From Heliocidaris erythrogramma (Eukaryota > Echinodermata > Echinoidea > Camarodonta > Echinometridae): a DNA stretch of 64,000 bases. The notes below the pieces were generated by a model. The model saw only the letters and a program-made list of their open reading frames with translations, was not told the DNA's origin and did not search any database. This document shows, piece by piece, positions 22,397-33,828 of the stretch. Made by a program: the position numbers and the translations under genes. Position 1 is the stretch's first letter, and each line of letters opens with the position of its first letter. Location: assembly GCA_025617745.1 (NCBI GenBank), contig CM046864.1:28396199-28460198 (forward strand). The letters run 5' to 3'.

Positions 22397-22690
22397 ATGA
22401 TGTTAGCGCAAACTGGTAGAAGAACTGGTAGAAGAACTGGTTTATTGCCACTTGGTCTAATGCCAACTGGTCTAACATCATTCGGTCTAATATCAGTTGG
22501 TCTAATAACCAGTTGGTCTAATCATCATTTCGTCCAATTTCCATTTGGTCTAATTGTCATTTCTTCTAATTACCATTTGGTATATAGTCAATTCGTCTAA
22601 TAGGCATTTGGTCTGAAACCATTCGGTCTAATAACCATTTGGTCCATTATCAATTGGTCTAATTTCCATTTCGACTAATCATCAAATGGT
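22397..22690 (+). repeat. Degenerate tandem array, 'ggtctaat' units
   Basis: About fifteen imperfect units of 16-20 bp, built on 'tttggtctaattaccat' or 'tggtctaatatcagt', run through this segment. Unit length and sequence drift, so the array is old or constrained only at 'ggtctaat'. It precedes unassigned sequence up to 23562. Confidence 0.75.
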
Positions 22691-23562
22691 CCGATTTCTT
22701 TAAAACTTTCACCATCCAATTTTCTTATTTTTCTACTTTCACACAAATCATATTATTACCAAGGTTGGATTGCCCTTTAAAGTTCCTGACAGTATGTGTA
22801 TAATAAATTGATTGCGCGACTGTTTGGATTGAGGCCGTTTGGGGGAAAAATTACAAGAGTTCTTACGTGGCAATTGCCAAATCGGCATTGTTTGGCTATC
22901 GTGAAACTGGCAGCAGTTTCAGTTTTCCAGTACACGTTCCATGGTGCTGAACCATAAGCATCGAATCTATGACTGGTAGATCTAAATAGGCCTTCTTTTT
23001 TAATGTGTCACGGAGCTAACTTTATATAAATTGTGAAACCTTATTTATACTTTGTAGGTCAGCTTTATGCGTTTGCCTTATTTCTGGACAAAAGGTAAGT
23101 TTTTCACTTTACTCTTAATGATATAATCACTTTTTAGGTTCACCTTACTATCGGTGAGAGCTTCTTAAGTTTGAAATAAAAAATGCAATTATATTTCTTC
23201 CCTGTTTTTATTTTACTAAAAATTATGGATTTCGTCCATTTACAGTAGGCCTATATTATCTTATCTAGAAAAAAATTTTTTTTTTTTAAATAACATTCGT
23301 AATGTTGCTTTACTTTTTAAAGGCTGTCTAGGCAGTACACCAGTTATTTCTATGCCTACACTGATATTTCCATTTAACTTTGTAAGAGCATTTAATCAAC
23401 TCCATAGATTTCAAGTCAAATATAAATGTTATTTACAAGGATCGTAACATTCAAAACCCATCTTCCTAGTACAGTATAATAATTTGTACCCAGCTTGATT
23501 TTATGCTTGTCTATGATTATTTGTATACGTACTTTATAATCGTGTATGTTTTTTTACTCTAT
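22691..23562. other. Intergenic, nothing recognised
   Basis: AT-rich sequence. No coding region, RNA gene or known repeat was recognised. Confidence 0.45.
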
Positions 23563-24278
23563 AAAAGATTTTGCAATCAATTTCGTTAAAGTGTCTTTCA
23601 AATTCGTCACTCGTGTTTTTGCAATATGTTTCATTTTTATTCGATTTCTGGTCGTGACATATGCAAAATCCATAAATGTAAAAGAAATGTCGGTACACGT
23701 GGAAATAAAAGGTTTGAATTTCCTTTTTTTTTGTCTTCATATATCTTATTCAATCAATGAGGAGGCATACATTGATTATACCAAAATGTGTTTGTTCTGT
23801 CCTTTGGATGGTTTTTAGTGTAATGTATTGTCTGTCCGGCGAATTTGAATAAAACTCTTTTGAAATTTTATTTCACAGATATGAATAAGCCATTTTCGTA
23901 TTGCATTCAAATTACATCCACCTGTTCCAAGTCATTGTATTTCAAAAGTCAGAATTTCATAGATAAAATGTTGCTAGGTCGGGAAAACGAAAATGTTTGT
24001 CCAACTTAACAACGTCAAATACATGCAATTCGCATTCTGACTATTGGAGAAATAGGTTTTAATAGGTAAAAGTACAACGTGTATAGATTTGAACACATTA
24101 CCAACAATGACCTATTCGATCATAACCTTCTGCAGCGGATCGTCAGGTATGACGAATTCGAATGAAACCTGACGAAATTGAATTGACAAATGTTCATTGT
24201 AAGGGTTCTTAGAACGAAATTGAAGTGAACAATGGTGAAATTGAAATGAAAAAAAGGGTTAAAATGGACGGGAAAACC
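23563..24278. mobile_element. 'attTCGT' transposon family member
   Basis: The left end has 'caatcaatttcgt' and 'caaattcgt' subterminal words (23574-23608). The right side has the inverse 'gacgaaattgaatt' and 'gaaattgaa' words and the terminal 'gacgggaaaacctatat'. It is non-autonomous. Most of it lies in the 2 kb duplicated block. In the second copy (61811 onward) the left end is missing and abuts the minisatellite-armed element. Confidence 0.55.
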
Positions 24279-25730
24279 TATATTTATGATTCGGTTATAT
24301 TGTTATATTTGATTTGATTTGATTTGATTTGATTTATTCACCAACAATAACATCATGTGTACAAGATTTGTCACACAGTAAATATTGTTACAGGATTGAA
24401 ACTTAAATGATAATAGCTGGTAAATGGGACCAGAAAATAGCACAAGTGCTAGTCGAGCCTGGCCCCTCTACAAAATTTACATAGTAGAAGATATTAATTC
24501 CATTACAAACATAACAATTACAACCACATACATAGATAGCATGGTGTTACATGGACATGTACATGTATATAGAGAGTAAAACATTCTACTTCATTACTTA
24601 AAAGATGTTCTTTTAATGATTTCCTAAAACTACATACTAAAGTTACATAATTATCTCGCAACCTCGCTGCTCAAATATGTGAATATGCTTTCTCCTCGCT
24701 GCCCGAATATGAAGTGGTGTTTGCCCGAATATCTGAACTTTCAAAATCCTCGGTGGAGGGGGGCTGCAGCCAATTGCCGAAGTTGAATATTCTTTCTCCT
24801 CGTTGCCCAAATATGACGTGGCTGTTGCCCGAATATCGGAACTTTGAAAATCCTCGAGGGGGCTGCAGCCTACTGCCGAAGGGGGACGCCTTTTCCCCGA
24901 TTATTAATTTTCTAAGTTTTTCCTTCTATTTCTTTCCTTCCCTCTTTCTTTCTTTGTTTTCTTTCTGTTTTTTTTTTCCTTTTTTTCTTTTCTTTTTTTT
25001 TCTTCTCCTTTCTCTTTTCTCCTTTTCCCTTTCCTCATCCCTCTCCCTTTTCCCCTTCTTTTCATTTTTGCCGAAAGCGCTAGCGCATTTGCCGATAGCA
25101 AAAAAAAAAGGAAAAAAAGGTCACCAGAATTTGGGGTGCCTTTTTACTTCAAAGTTTTCTGACAAGCAAAATAACAAAATTAAAAAAAATAATAATAATA
25201 ATCAATTTTTTTGTTTTGGGGTGACTTCTCCCCCGGCCCATCCCTGGATCCGCCCTGACCCCATCTAATAAATAAATGATCGTGTCCTATAGGCCTTTTG
25301 TTGGAATTGAAAGCAATTTTTTTTAAATTGAATGTAGTCACTTCGATCTTTGTGTTCTTCCTGGTAATAAGCCTACGATCATGACATTTATCACCCTCCC
25401 ACCTTCTCTCTTCTTTTCTCTTCTCTTTTCTTCTCCCCCTCTGTTTATCTCTCTCTCTCTCTCTCTCTCTCCTTTTATCTTATCTTTTCTTCTCCCTCTC
25501 CATCGCTCTTTTTCCTCTTTTTTAAGGCTGAAAAAGACGATCAAACAGAATGATAAATTATTATTAAATACACAGAAAATCTGGAGAGAAGAATCAAATC
25601 ATGTGCAGAGGTACCAAACAAATATGTTCAATGTTTGATTTATCTAGGCCTACCACTTTAGCACTTTTCGTAGTCATATAACACATGTTCAACAGAGTGT
25701 AAGGTATCAACTAGGCTACGTAATAGTTTC
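23670..25730. repeat. 2 kb duplicated block, copy 1
   Basis: Matches 61811-63843 in the same orientation with only scattered differences. It contains the right part of an 'attTCGT' transposon, a (GATTT)n-ended retroelement tail, long C/T-rich tracts (24910-25070, 25385-25520) and ends 'acgtaatagtttc'. Open frames over the pyrimidine tracts are artefacts. Confidence 0.9.
24305..24690 (-). mobile_element. 3' end of a retroelement with pentamer tail
   Basis: A (GATTT)n run at 24308-24337 is followed by about 350 bp of unique sequence containing 'gcacaagtgctagtcgagcc'. Read on the minus strand, this is a 3' UTR ending in (AAATC)n, typical of 5'-truncated CR1/L2-like LINEs or their SINE partners. 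The same insertion is present in the second block copy, so it predates the duplication. Confidence 0.5.
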
Positions 25731-25884
25731 ATAAGAAAGTGTTTATCCAAGCCTGCGGCCAAGATCTTGATCCATGCTTTAATTTCTTCTCGTTTAGATT
25801 TTGCAAATGCGTTGTTCTGTAGCCTTCCAAAAAAGATATCACAAAACTTCATCTGCAGCCCGCCTATTAACATTCAGTAGCCAC

Positions 25885-25915
<31 letters not shown>

Positions 25916-26420
25916 ATCCCCCCCCCCACAAAAAAAAACAACAACAACAAAACCCAGCAACAACAACATTCAAACAAACAAAAAATGATTGATAAGAACG
26001 CGATAATACTCTCTTGTTCGTGACTTGATTGATTGATTAATTGATTTAAACAAACAAAAAATACCAGCGGTTATTTACTTGGCATGTAAAGGCTCGAAGC
26101 TGGGGGTGGCTGTGTAGGGTGTGCCTCGCTCCTCCCAAAATCATAAAAGGTTCGCCCTTCTAAAAAATGTATTTTTGACAATATCTTTGTCTACATAGAA
26201 ATGAATTAAGATAATGCCAATAATGATGATGCTAAGAATAATAACAATAATTACAGAAATAAAAGTGTTAATGATGGTGATGATGATGATGATGATGATG
26301 ATGTTGATGGTAGTGCTAATAATCATGATAATAATAATGATAATGATTAAAATAATGATAATGATAACTATGATGTTTTATAATTATAATAATAATAATA
26401 ATAATTAATCAAAAAAAGTA
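25731..26420. repeat. Microsatellite-rich stretch
   Basis: Holds (ATT)n at 25885-25912 followed by a C run and A/AAC tracts, then (GAT)n at 26271-26302 and (AAT)n near 26385-26405. The open frames are low complexity and not genes. Confidence 0.7.
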
Positions 26421-28082
26421 ATGTCATAACTGTTATGAAATACTAACGTATGAATTAAATGGTAATTCAATGGTAGAGTGCGTAGCACATTTAAATATTT
26501 CATAATAAAATTTGCATCATATTATTTGGAACCCAAGAAAACATATGTTTACTGTTTATGTGAATTTTTAAAAAGTACCTCGCTGGTATTTCTTAAATAA
26601 TGAATATCCCAAGAGACCCCTTTTATGAAATGACTGTTCTGCTACTTGAAATCCGCATTACGTGTAATTTAGGTTCAATAATAATCGGTTGTCGGTTTAA
26701 TAATAATCGCGCACAACAACATAATGCTCCTTAACTATATTTTGCATGATCCTAGCTTTAACATTATTATGAATGCCACAAAGAGTAAGTGGTGCTCTAA
26801 TGATCGATTTTGTACATTATTAATGAGCCAATGTGAGCCTAAATTCTAAAATGACTAAAGATTCCAACTCTTACCAAAATAATGTTTATTTTTTTATACA
26901 CATTCACACTGAGCATTAACAATGTTTTGATGGGGGCTTTTTTTAATGTATTACATTGTTCATACAGGTACACATTTATGTTTCTGTGAGAAAATCTTTA
27001 TCTGCTTTATTTTGCCTGTTGAAAGACATGTGTTTACAAAACAGACATACAATTGAAACTGTCACATTTATGGTCTTTCACGAAACTTTTTTCTCCATGA
27101 TTTGGCTTTGAATGATATGCTAATCCTCTGACGACGTACATATATTACATGATAGAATTCCTCAGTTAAGCCAATAACATGAGGTACGGCGCATATCCAA
27201 CAAACAAAATTATGCACAACTTTGGTGGCTTCTAATTTAAAAGTTATAATCTCTATGAGCTTGAATTTAATTTTATAGAAAAGGCAACTTATATTCTGTC
27301 TAATTATACCTTATTCATAACTTTGTTGCCATGGAAGACTGAACAGCAGGCTTTTCAAAATGTATTGCCGAAATCCTCCTGTACCAAGTTTGGGCTGAAG
27401 CATCGAATAAGGGTCAAAGCCAATGATGATTTTGTCATTTCAGTTTGTAAACAGTTGCTGAGTTATTTAAATAAATTTTGTGCATTTGAATAGATAATGT
27501 GTTTTATCTACTCAAATTGGAGAAAAGGCTTACAAGCAAAATTTATATTTCTTTACCATGACGACACAATCCTGGCTTTACCCTTATTCCTTGTTTAATT
27601 TACTGAGTCATTCAAAAAGGACAAAGTTTATGTGGGGAGCTATTTTTATTTCATGAAAGTATATTTACAATTACTTTGGTATTGTCAAGACATCCCTTGT
27701 ATTTCTTCAGTATTTAAGGTCAGTAAACCTTTGAGTTCATGTGCTATTTGAACAAAAACACCTTATGCAGGTAAAATGGTGCAATGAGCAGAGAGTTTTC
27801 ATTAAAAAAATTCAATTTAAGTTTAAATTAAGATAATCATATGGATTGAAACAATGTTAATAGCTTAGATACACTGTATCACTTTAAACAATCAGGTATT
27901 GAAGTACGAAACGGAATTTATGGCTAGGCGCACATTCGTTGCATCAGCCCAAAACTGGTAAAGGAGATGTTGACATGAATGAGGTATCATTTGACACTAA
28001 ACAAGTGAACCTTCACCATGAAATACATTTCAAGGTTAAATTTTAAGGTAAACTTTTGTATGCGCACTGTATAATTGGAGCT
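26421..28082. other. Intergenic, nothing recognised
   Basis: About 1.7 kb of AT-rich unique-looking sequence upstream of the BEL/Pao element. No coding region or recognisable repeat was seen on either strand. Confidence 0.45.
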
Positions 28083-28087
28083 CTATC

Positions 28088-29221
28088 TGTGGCTGCCTCA
28101 CCGTGCTCTTGCACTCAGTGAGGAGTTTCTAACAAAAAACTCTCCAAATGAAGTTCATTCACACAACACAAGATTTTGATTTCCTGGAACACTTTATTCC
28201 ATAATCACACAGTCCCATGTTGCAAGATAACAAACTGTAAAATAATAGAGAAATAAAACAGATATTCAATAACTTATTTACATCAGAACATAACATTTAC
28301 ATACAATCATCATACAGCTTCAATAACTACAATGTACCACAAATGAATTAATATGACAGATTTCTATAAATTACACCCGCACTATTCCCAACAAACTATT
28401 AACAAAACACAGCTAGGAAATATAACAATTCTCAAAAGAGAGGTATCTACATTAAAATATCCAAATTAATAAACTAATTAACAGGAATGTATTCTGACTT
28501 AAATAAGTATTGTGATATACTCAAGCATGTGGTGCTCTCTATAAGGTAAATGAATAGAATATTAAGGCTTCCAATTAAAGTAACATACATCAAATAAGCT
28601 GTGGTACTGCTAATAAATATTACAAATTATAACCAAATGTTCAAATAACTCACCAATTGGAGGCTTTAAACTGTCCCAACTACCAACTCTAATTTGTCAA
28701 CTGTACGAAACGGCACATGGTCACAACCAGTGCGAGAATCAACGTATAGGTGTTCCTACTCTGAAGTCTAGATGCACACTGAACTTTAACTTTTGGCTTT
28801 TACCTACCAGGGTTTATACTTGGGGGTCGAACTGCCCAGTGACCTATTCATGTAGAGATGGCTCACAGAAACATACAAAAGGGCTATGTATACTACTTTG
28901 TTTACACCAGGAAGTTTGGCCAGCGTCCTTAGGGGTTGACTGAACAGGGGACAATAAATGTGTACACTTCATTTACAAAGTATACTCCTACAAGGCCCTA
29001 TAGCTACACTATGTCTTAACATGAAAAATGTACGTGAACTACCATATAATATAAACATAGGCTATAAACACGTACCTATATAGCCAGAAAATGAGAAAAG
29101 TAGAAAGAGTAGAAAATGCACATGTTACAAACTATACTCAAATCATATATCGAAATAGAAGATATCAAGAAGATAAAGAAAATATTAAACTGACAAATCA
29201 CTGCAAGCTCCTGCAGTGACA
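28088..29221 (-). repeat. BEL/Pao 3' LTR (1134 bp)
   Basis: Differs from the other LTR by a missing 17-bp duplication of 'aaaatatccaaattaat', a 1-bp indel and a few substitutions near 28830 and 29023-29037. The minus-strand sequence just before it, 'ttaaaggagcca', is a plausible short polypurine tract. Confidence 0.95.
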
Positions 29222-29457
29222 TGGCTCCTTTAACTGTTAATAAACTACAGTTACATCAATAAATACCAATCAACATTATCACTATACTACCACCATAATC
29301 AAAGATGAGAATACAGAACAGAAGGAGAAGGAAAGGCAAATGAAAAATAATCACGGTATACAACAACATTAAACAGCAGTCCTGAGCAATATTAAATGTC
29401 TGGCTCCTTGATCGGGAATCTCTCGGTCTTCCGTGTGACAGGCGGAGATACTGACCA

Positions 29458-30417
29458 CTAACCGTATCCGCCTTGACTGGCGTCAGAGAAATGATGGAGT
29501 TCTGCGGCCTTGACTTTCTTGAAGTTTGCTGGCTTGTAGCATCTCGGCACACCTAACTTTTCTAGTTCACCGATCTCCATCCTCCATTTCTCCCATTGTG
29601 GTCTCATGTCGTCTGGTATGGGACTATCCCAGTCCAACTTCAGTTTGCACAAGAGTTGAAGGATCTGTTTTCCCATAAGCGTAACAGGACTTGCGAACCC
29701 GCTAGGATCATATTTAGAACAAACAGTCGACAGGATCCCCCGTCGAGTAAGTGGGCGATCTCGCAGCTCGATCCTGAACTCCAGTGGATCATTCTCGACA
29801 CGCCATACCACTCCTAAGGCACGTTCACGGGGCAGAGGTTCCGTGTCTAGGTTGAGATCAGCCACGCCCTTCGACCGTTCTTCAACTGGAAACTGTTCCA
29901 GTACTTCCTTCTTGTTCGACATTATCTTCTGTAGTTTCAGTCCTGCCTCAGGACAGACGCCTTGAGCAGCTTTGAGGAGAGAGACGGCTTCTTGAGATGT
30001 CTCATCCGACTTCAAACCGTCGTCCACGTAGATCTCTTTGCGAACGAAGTTGGAGGCATCTTCACCAAATGTCTCCTCTCCGTCGGATGCTGCCTTCTTA
30101 AGTCCAAAGTTAGCGCAGCCCGGTGAGCTAGATGCGCTAAAGAGGTGCACTGTCATGCGGTACTCCACCACATCTTTGGAAAGGCCTCCATCTTCTCACC
30201 ACAGGAATCTGAGCATGTCTCGATCCTCTTCTCGAACGTGGAACTGGTGGAGAAAGTTCAGCTTGCTTCCATCGTCTATTGGTTTAGAGGCTATCAAGCT
30301 GTCGAACCCACTCTCCCACAGCAAATACTGAAGAGGATCCCCGCTGAAGGATGGTACCTCAATCTTAGGCAGCTGGGTTGACAGCGCCATCTGTTGACTG
30401 GCTGCATTCTGGAACAT
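29458..30417 (-). pseudogene. BEL/Pao gag-RT junction and reverse transcriptase, one stop
   Basis: The minus-strand frame begins with gag-type sequence (LPKIEVPSFSGDPLQYLLW, 30417-30250). It passes directly into RT motifs: EEDRDMLRFLW, then SSPGCANFGLK, the catalytic YVDDGL, and a BEL-type region with KYDPSGFASP. It stops at the start of RNase H (SDASQGGYG, 29458). A single in-frame TGA at about 30196-30198, where a Trp codon is expected, separates the two halves. Protease and the RT N-terminus are missing, so gag and RT are fused by deletion. Described only as found. Confidence 0.85.
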
Positions 30418-30485
30418 GCTGGCCTGGGCAAGGGATGAAGCGATCTCGCGCCACCCCTCGTGGAATCCCGGTGGTGTAGCGTGAG

Positions 30486-30947
30486 TTACTGGAGGCTGAT
30501 CCGTTTCGAGGTGAGGTGGTGGCGTGTCTTTTTCCTGGGGGTGAAGAGTCTCTCCATTCCCTCGGCCTTGCTCTCCTCTCCCAAGCTTGCTATAGAAGAC
30601 TCGTACGCTGAGTCATGTTCTTCGATTTGTTTGAGTATCTCCTGCTCGGCTTTCTTGGCAGCCATTTCCTTCTGTCTGGCAAGTTCTCTTCTGCGTTGAA
30701 CGAGCTTAGCCTCTTCGAGGATCAGGCTGGTTTCCTCGTCATGAAAGCCTTGCTCGATTTTTAACACGGCTTCGTCCTTCATCAGCTGGATGCGCTCACT
30801 GCTGATGGATTTTCCTGAGCCACGTCGACTCGCTTTCGAGCTGCTCTTACTTGTACGGCTCCCGTGAGCGGCACTTCTCTCAGACTTCGTGTCGTCCTTG
30901 ACACTGCTATTCACCTTCTTCAAACCGATATCTCCAACGGTTGCCAT
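30486..30947 (-). pseudogene. BEL/Pao gag N-terminal part
   Basis: From ATG 30947, 70 bp inside the 5' LTR, the frame encodes a Ser/Lys-rich start and a long charged coiled coil (EEAKLVQRRRELARQKEMAA), typical of BEL gag N-termini. A frameshift near 30520 separates it from the downstream gag segment at 30417. Confidence 0.7.
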
Positions 30948-31017
30948 TGCTCAATTCGGTACGGCTACAAACCACTAAGTTGTTTCCTGACAGCTACAGC
31001 GTTCGTTTGTTTGTTAT

Positions 31018-32167
31018 TGTGGCTGCCTCACCGTGCTCTTGCACTCAGTGAGGAGTTTCTAACAAAAAACTCTCCAAATGAAGTTCATTCACACAACACA
31101 AGATTTTGATTTCCTGGAACACTTTATTCCATAATCACACAGTCCCATGTTGCAAGATAACAAACTGTAAAATAATAGAGAAATAAAACAGATATTCAAT
31201 AACTTATTTACATCAGAACATAACATTTACATACAATCATCATACAGCTTCAATAACTACAATGTACCACAAATGAATTAATATGACAGATTTCTATAAA
31301 TTACACCCGCACTATTCCCAACAAACTATTAACAAAACACAGCTAGGAAATATAACAATTCTCAAAAGAGAGGTATCTACATTAAAATATCCAAATTAAT
31401 AAAATATCCAAATTAATAAACTAATTAACAGGAATGTATTCTGACTTAAATAAGTATTGTGATATACTCAAGCATGTGGTGCTCTCTATAAGGTAAATGA
31501 ATAGAATATTAAGGCTTCCAATTAAAGTAACATACATCAAATAAGCTGTGGTACTGCTAATAAATATTACAAATTATAACCAAATGTTCAAATAACTCAC
31601 CAATTGGAGGCTTTAAACTGTCCCAACTACCAACTCTAATTTGTCAACTGTACGAAACGGCACATGGTCACAACCAGTGCGAGAATCAACGTATAGGTGT
31701 TCCTACTCTGAAGTCTAGATGCACACTGAACTTTAACTTTTGGCTTTTACCTACCAGGGTTTATACTTGGGGGTCGAGCTGCCCAGTGACCTATTCATGT
31801 AGAGATGGCTCACAGAAACATACAAAAGGGCTATGTATACTACTTTGTTTACACCAGGAAGTTTGGCCAGCGTCCTTAGGGGTTGACTGAACAGGGGACA
31901 ATAAATGTGTACACTTCATTTACAAAGTATACTCCTACAAGGCCCTATAGCTACACTATGTCTTAACATGGAAATGTACTTGAACTACCATATAATATAA
32001 ACATAGGCTATAAACACGTACCTATATAGCCAGAAAATGAGAAAAGTAGAAAGAGTAGAAAATGCACATGTTACAAACTATACTCAAATCATATATCGAA
32101 ATAGAAGATATCAAGAAGATAAAGAAAATATTAAACTGACAAATCACTGCAAGCTCCTGCAGTGACA
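31018..32167 (-). repeat. BEL/Pao 5' LTR (1150 bp)
   Basis: As the minus-strand 5' LTR it should hold the element's promoter. It carries the extra 17-bp duplication near 31383-31416. It lies 1.5 kb upstream of FUT8 and is oriented away from it. Confidence 0.95.
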
Positions 32168-32172
32168 CTATC

Positions 32173-33646
32173 TATAATTGGAATACTATTAATATTGATC
32201 AGTACCAGTCGACGAGGGTTCCATCCCTTCAGAAGGGAAGCCCCCTACCTATACTCTTTTGTGTGAAAATCAAAACCTTTCTATGTTCCTGTCAAGATTA
32301 AACATCATATATTTGGTATAAAATAGGATTGCATGAAGCCATGATTAGTGAATGGAACGAACTTTCTATTTATATATGAAATGCTATCGAGTGAAAAGCC
32401 TAATAGCCTATTAAAATGAAGCAATATTGCCTTAACAGCTGTATTCGTTAACCCTTGGAAAAAATAGGTAAAATAATAGACATGTTTACTAATTTTATGC
32501 ATACATCTTGAACAAAAGTTCCCATGACGACTCCAAATTTCTAGAGACTTTCCCGACATAGCAACAAGTAATGTATGCAAAATGGATTACATCCATAGAG
32601 ATGCCATTATGCATAGCAGGTGCACTAAATAGTTGTTAACTAAGGATTCTTGATTGAAACATAAATAAATTGAAATACATTAGCAAACAGGTCTATTATA
32701 CCATGATGTTTACAAGTGAAACTGAATGTTAATGGATATTAGAAGAATTTTAGCCTACATATAGTGTCCATCAGTAACGGAGATGTGTACTGCAATTTTA
32801 TTCATCAGTGGGGCGGCCTATTGTTTTGTCCTCCCCCCCCCCCCCCCCCCCATGATAAAAATGATTTCCTGCATATTTCTGCCCATGGTGTCCATGAAGG
32901 CACATTTCACAACAATCCATGAATAATTATGAAAACAGTATCATAATGATTATCACCGAAGAAGAAAGGGATTCACTTTCTATTTCAATACCTGACTTTT
33001 TACCCGTTTGGGAAAGATTGCTACTACGTATATACAGCACGCTGCCCTCTTTATAAGGGCACGTAGCTCACTTCAAATGACTATTAATTTCCTTTGTATG
33101 GTCACTGCCTAGCACCTGGGCTAGAGGGTCAGAACGTCGGGCACGAATAGGAGTTTTCGGATGTTTCGACGTGAACGCCGTCCTAGATCCTCCCAACGAC
33201 AATGGACTGTTTTGTGTTGATTGCATACAAAGTAGGAGAATCATGAAGCTAAAAATGGGTGAAGCGAGGTTCACGTTTTAGAAAAGACGGAAAAACCATG
33301 TTTGACGCGTTCTCGATCTGACTAGTGGACAAGGGAGAAGCCAGTTGACGGATGAGCCGTTCTTGCACAAAGCACGGTATGCAGCTAACACAAAGAAGTC
33401 CATTGTAGCTGGGCTGATCTAGGCCGGCGTTCAAGTCGACACACTCGAAAGCTCACTAATGGAAGTGTGGGGGAGAGCACCATTTGTCTGCCAAACAAAA
33501 CTTGACCAACCACTTCCATTGTCCGAACCCGATGTTCCGCGACGCTCTGACCTCCGCGTGTAATATGCTAACCCTCTTCGTCTTGTACTGCATTATTATT
33601 AATGGAATTCCAATTATACTTCATAAAGATTGAAAGGAGCGCAAAT
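32173..33646. promoter_or_regulatory. FUT8 upstream region (probable promoter / 5' UTR)
   Basis: This 1.5 kb between the BEL element and FUT8 has no other gene. A C run lies at 32834-32850. 'ctctttataagggc' near 33047-33060 resembles a TATA box, and CpG-containing sequence runs from about 33100 to 33560. An in-frame TAA at 33569-33571 precedes the first ATG. The transcription start is not determined. Open frames here on the minus strand are unsupported. Confidence 0.35.
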
Positions 33647-33828
33647 ATGAAGACCAAGTTGGCTGTATTGCTGGTGTGCTTGGGGATTGTTTCCGTGATC
33701 AATTTGATTTTTGTGATGTCGTCGTTAATCTCCAAGCCTAAGAGACCGTTGCAGTTCGGACAAAGTAATGAGCTCATCAAAGCCATTGAAAGAAACGCAG
33801 AACTCGGAGAGCAAATTCGGAAGTTAAA
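33647..33828 (+). CDS. FUT8: FUT8 exon 1: membrane anchor and stem start
   Basis: Encodes MKTK followed by a single hydrophobic helix ([19 protein letters not shown]), then KPKRP and the start of a coiled-coil stem ([18 protein letters not shown]), as expected of a type II Golgi enzyme. The donor is AA|GTAAGT with phase 2. The frame is open back to 33572, so ATG 33602 is the alternative start. Confidence 0.85.

Larger units (their letters stand above)
28088..32167 (-). mobile_element. BEL/Pao LTR retrotransposon, internally deleted, young
   Basis: Two long terminal repeats (28088-29221 and 31018-32167) flank 1.8 kb of internal sequence read on the minus strand. The 5-bp target duplication CTATC is intact at 28083-28087 and 32168-32172, and the LTRs begin TG and end CA. 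Internal frames hold part of a gag and part of a BEL-type reverse transcriptase. The rest of gag-pol (protease, most of RNase H, integrase) is absent. Near-identical LTRs and an intact target duplication show recent insertion, so it was probably mobilised by a complete relative. Confidence 0.95.

Noticed and set aside
24714..25268. Long frames rich in Phe/Ser or Lys/Glu at 24714-25268 and 62786-63362
   Set aside because: They are translations of C/T-rich low-complexity tracts within the 2 kb duplicated block. Amino-acid composition simply follows the tract.
29596..30381. Plus-strand frames of 73-97 residues
   Set aside because: Antisense shadows of the BEL/Pao reverse transcriptase and gag.
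33068..33274. 68-residue minus-strand frame with a signal-peptide-like start (MNLASPIFSFMILLLCM)
   Set aside because: Short, no family recognised, overlaps the probable FUT8 upstream region, and one hydrophobic start is not enough support.
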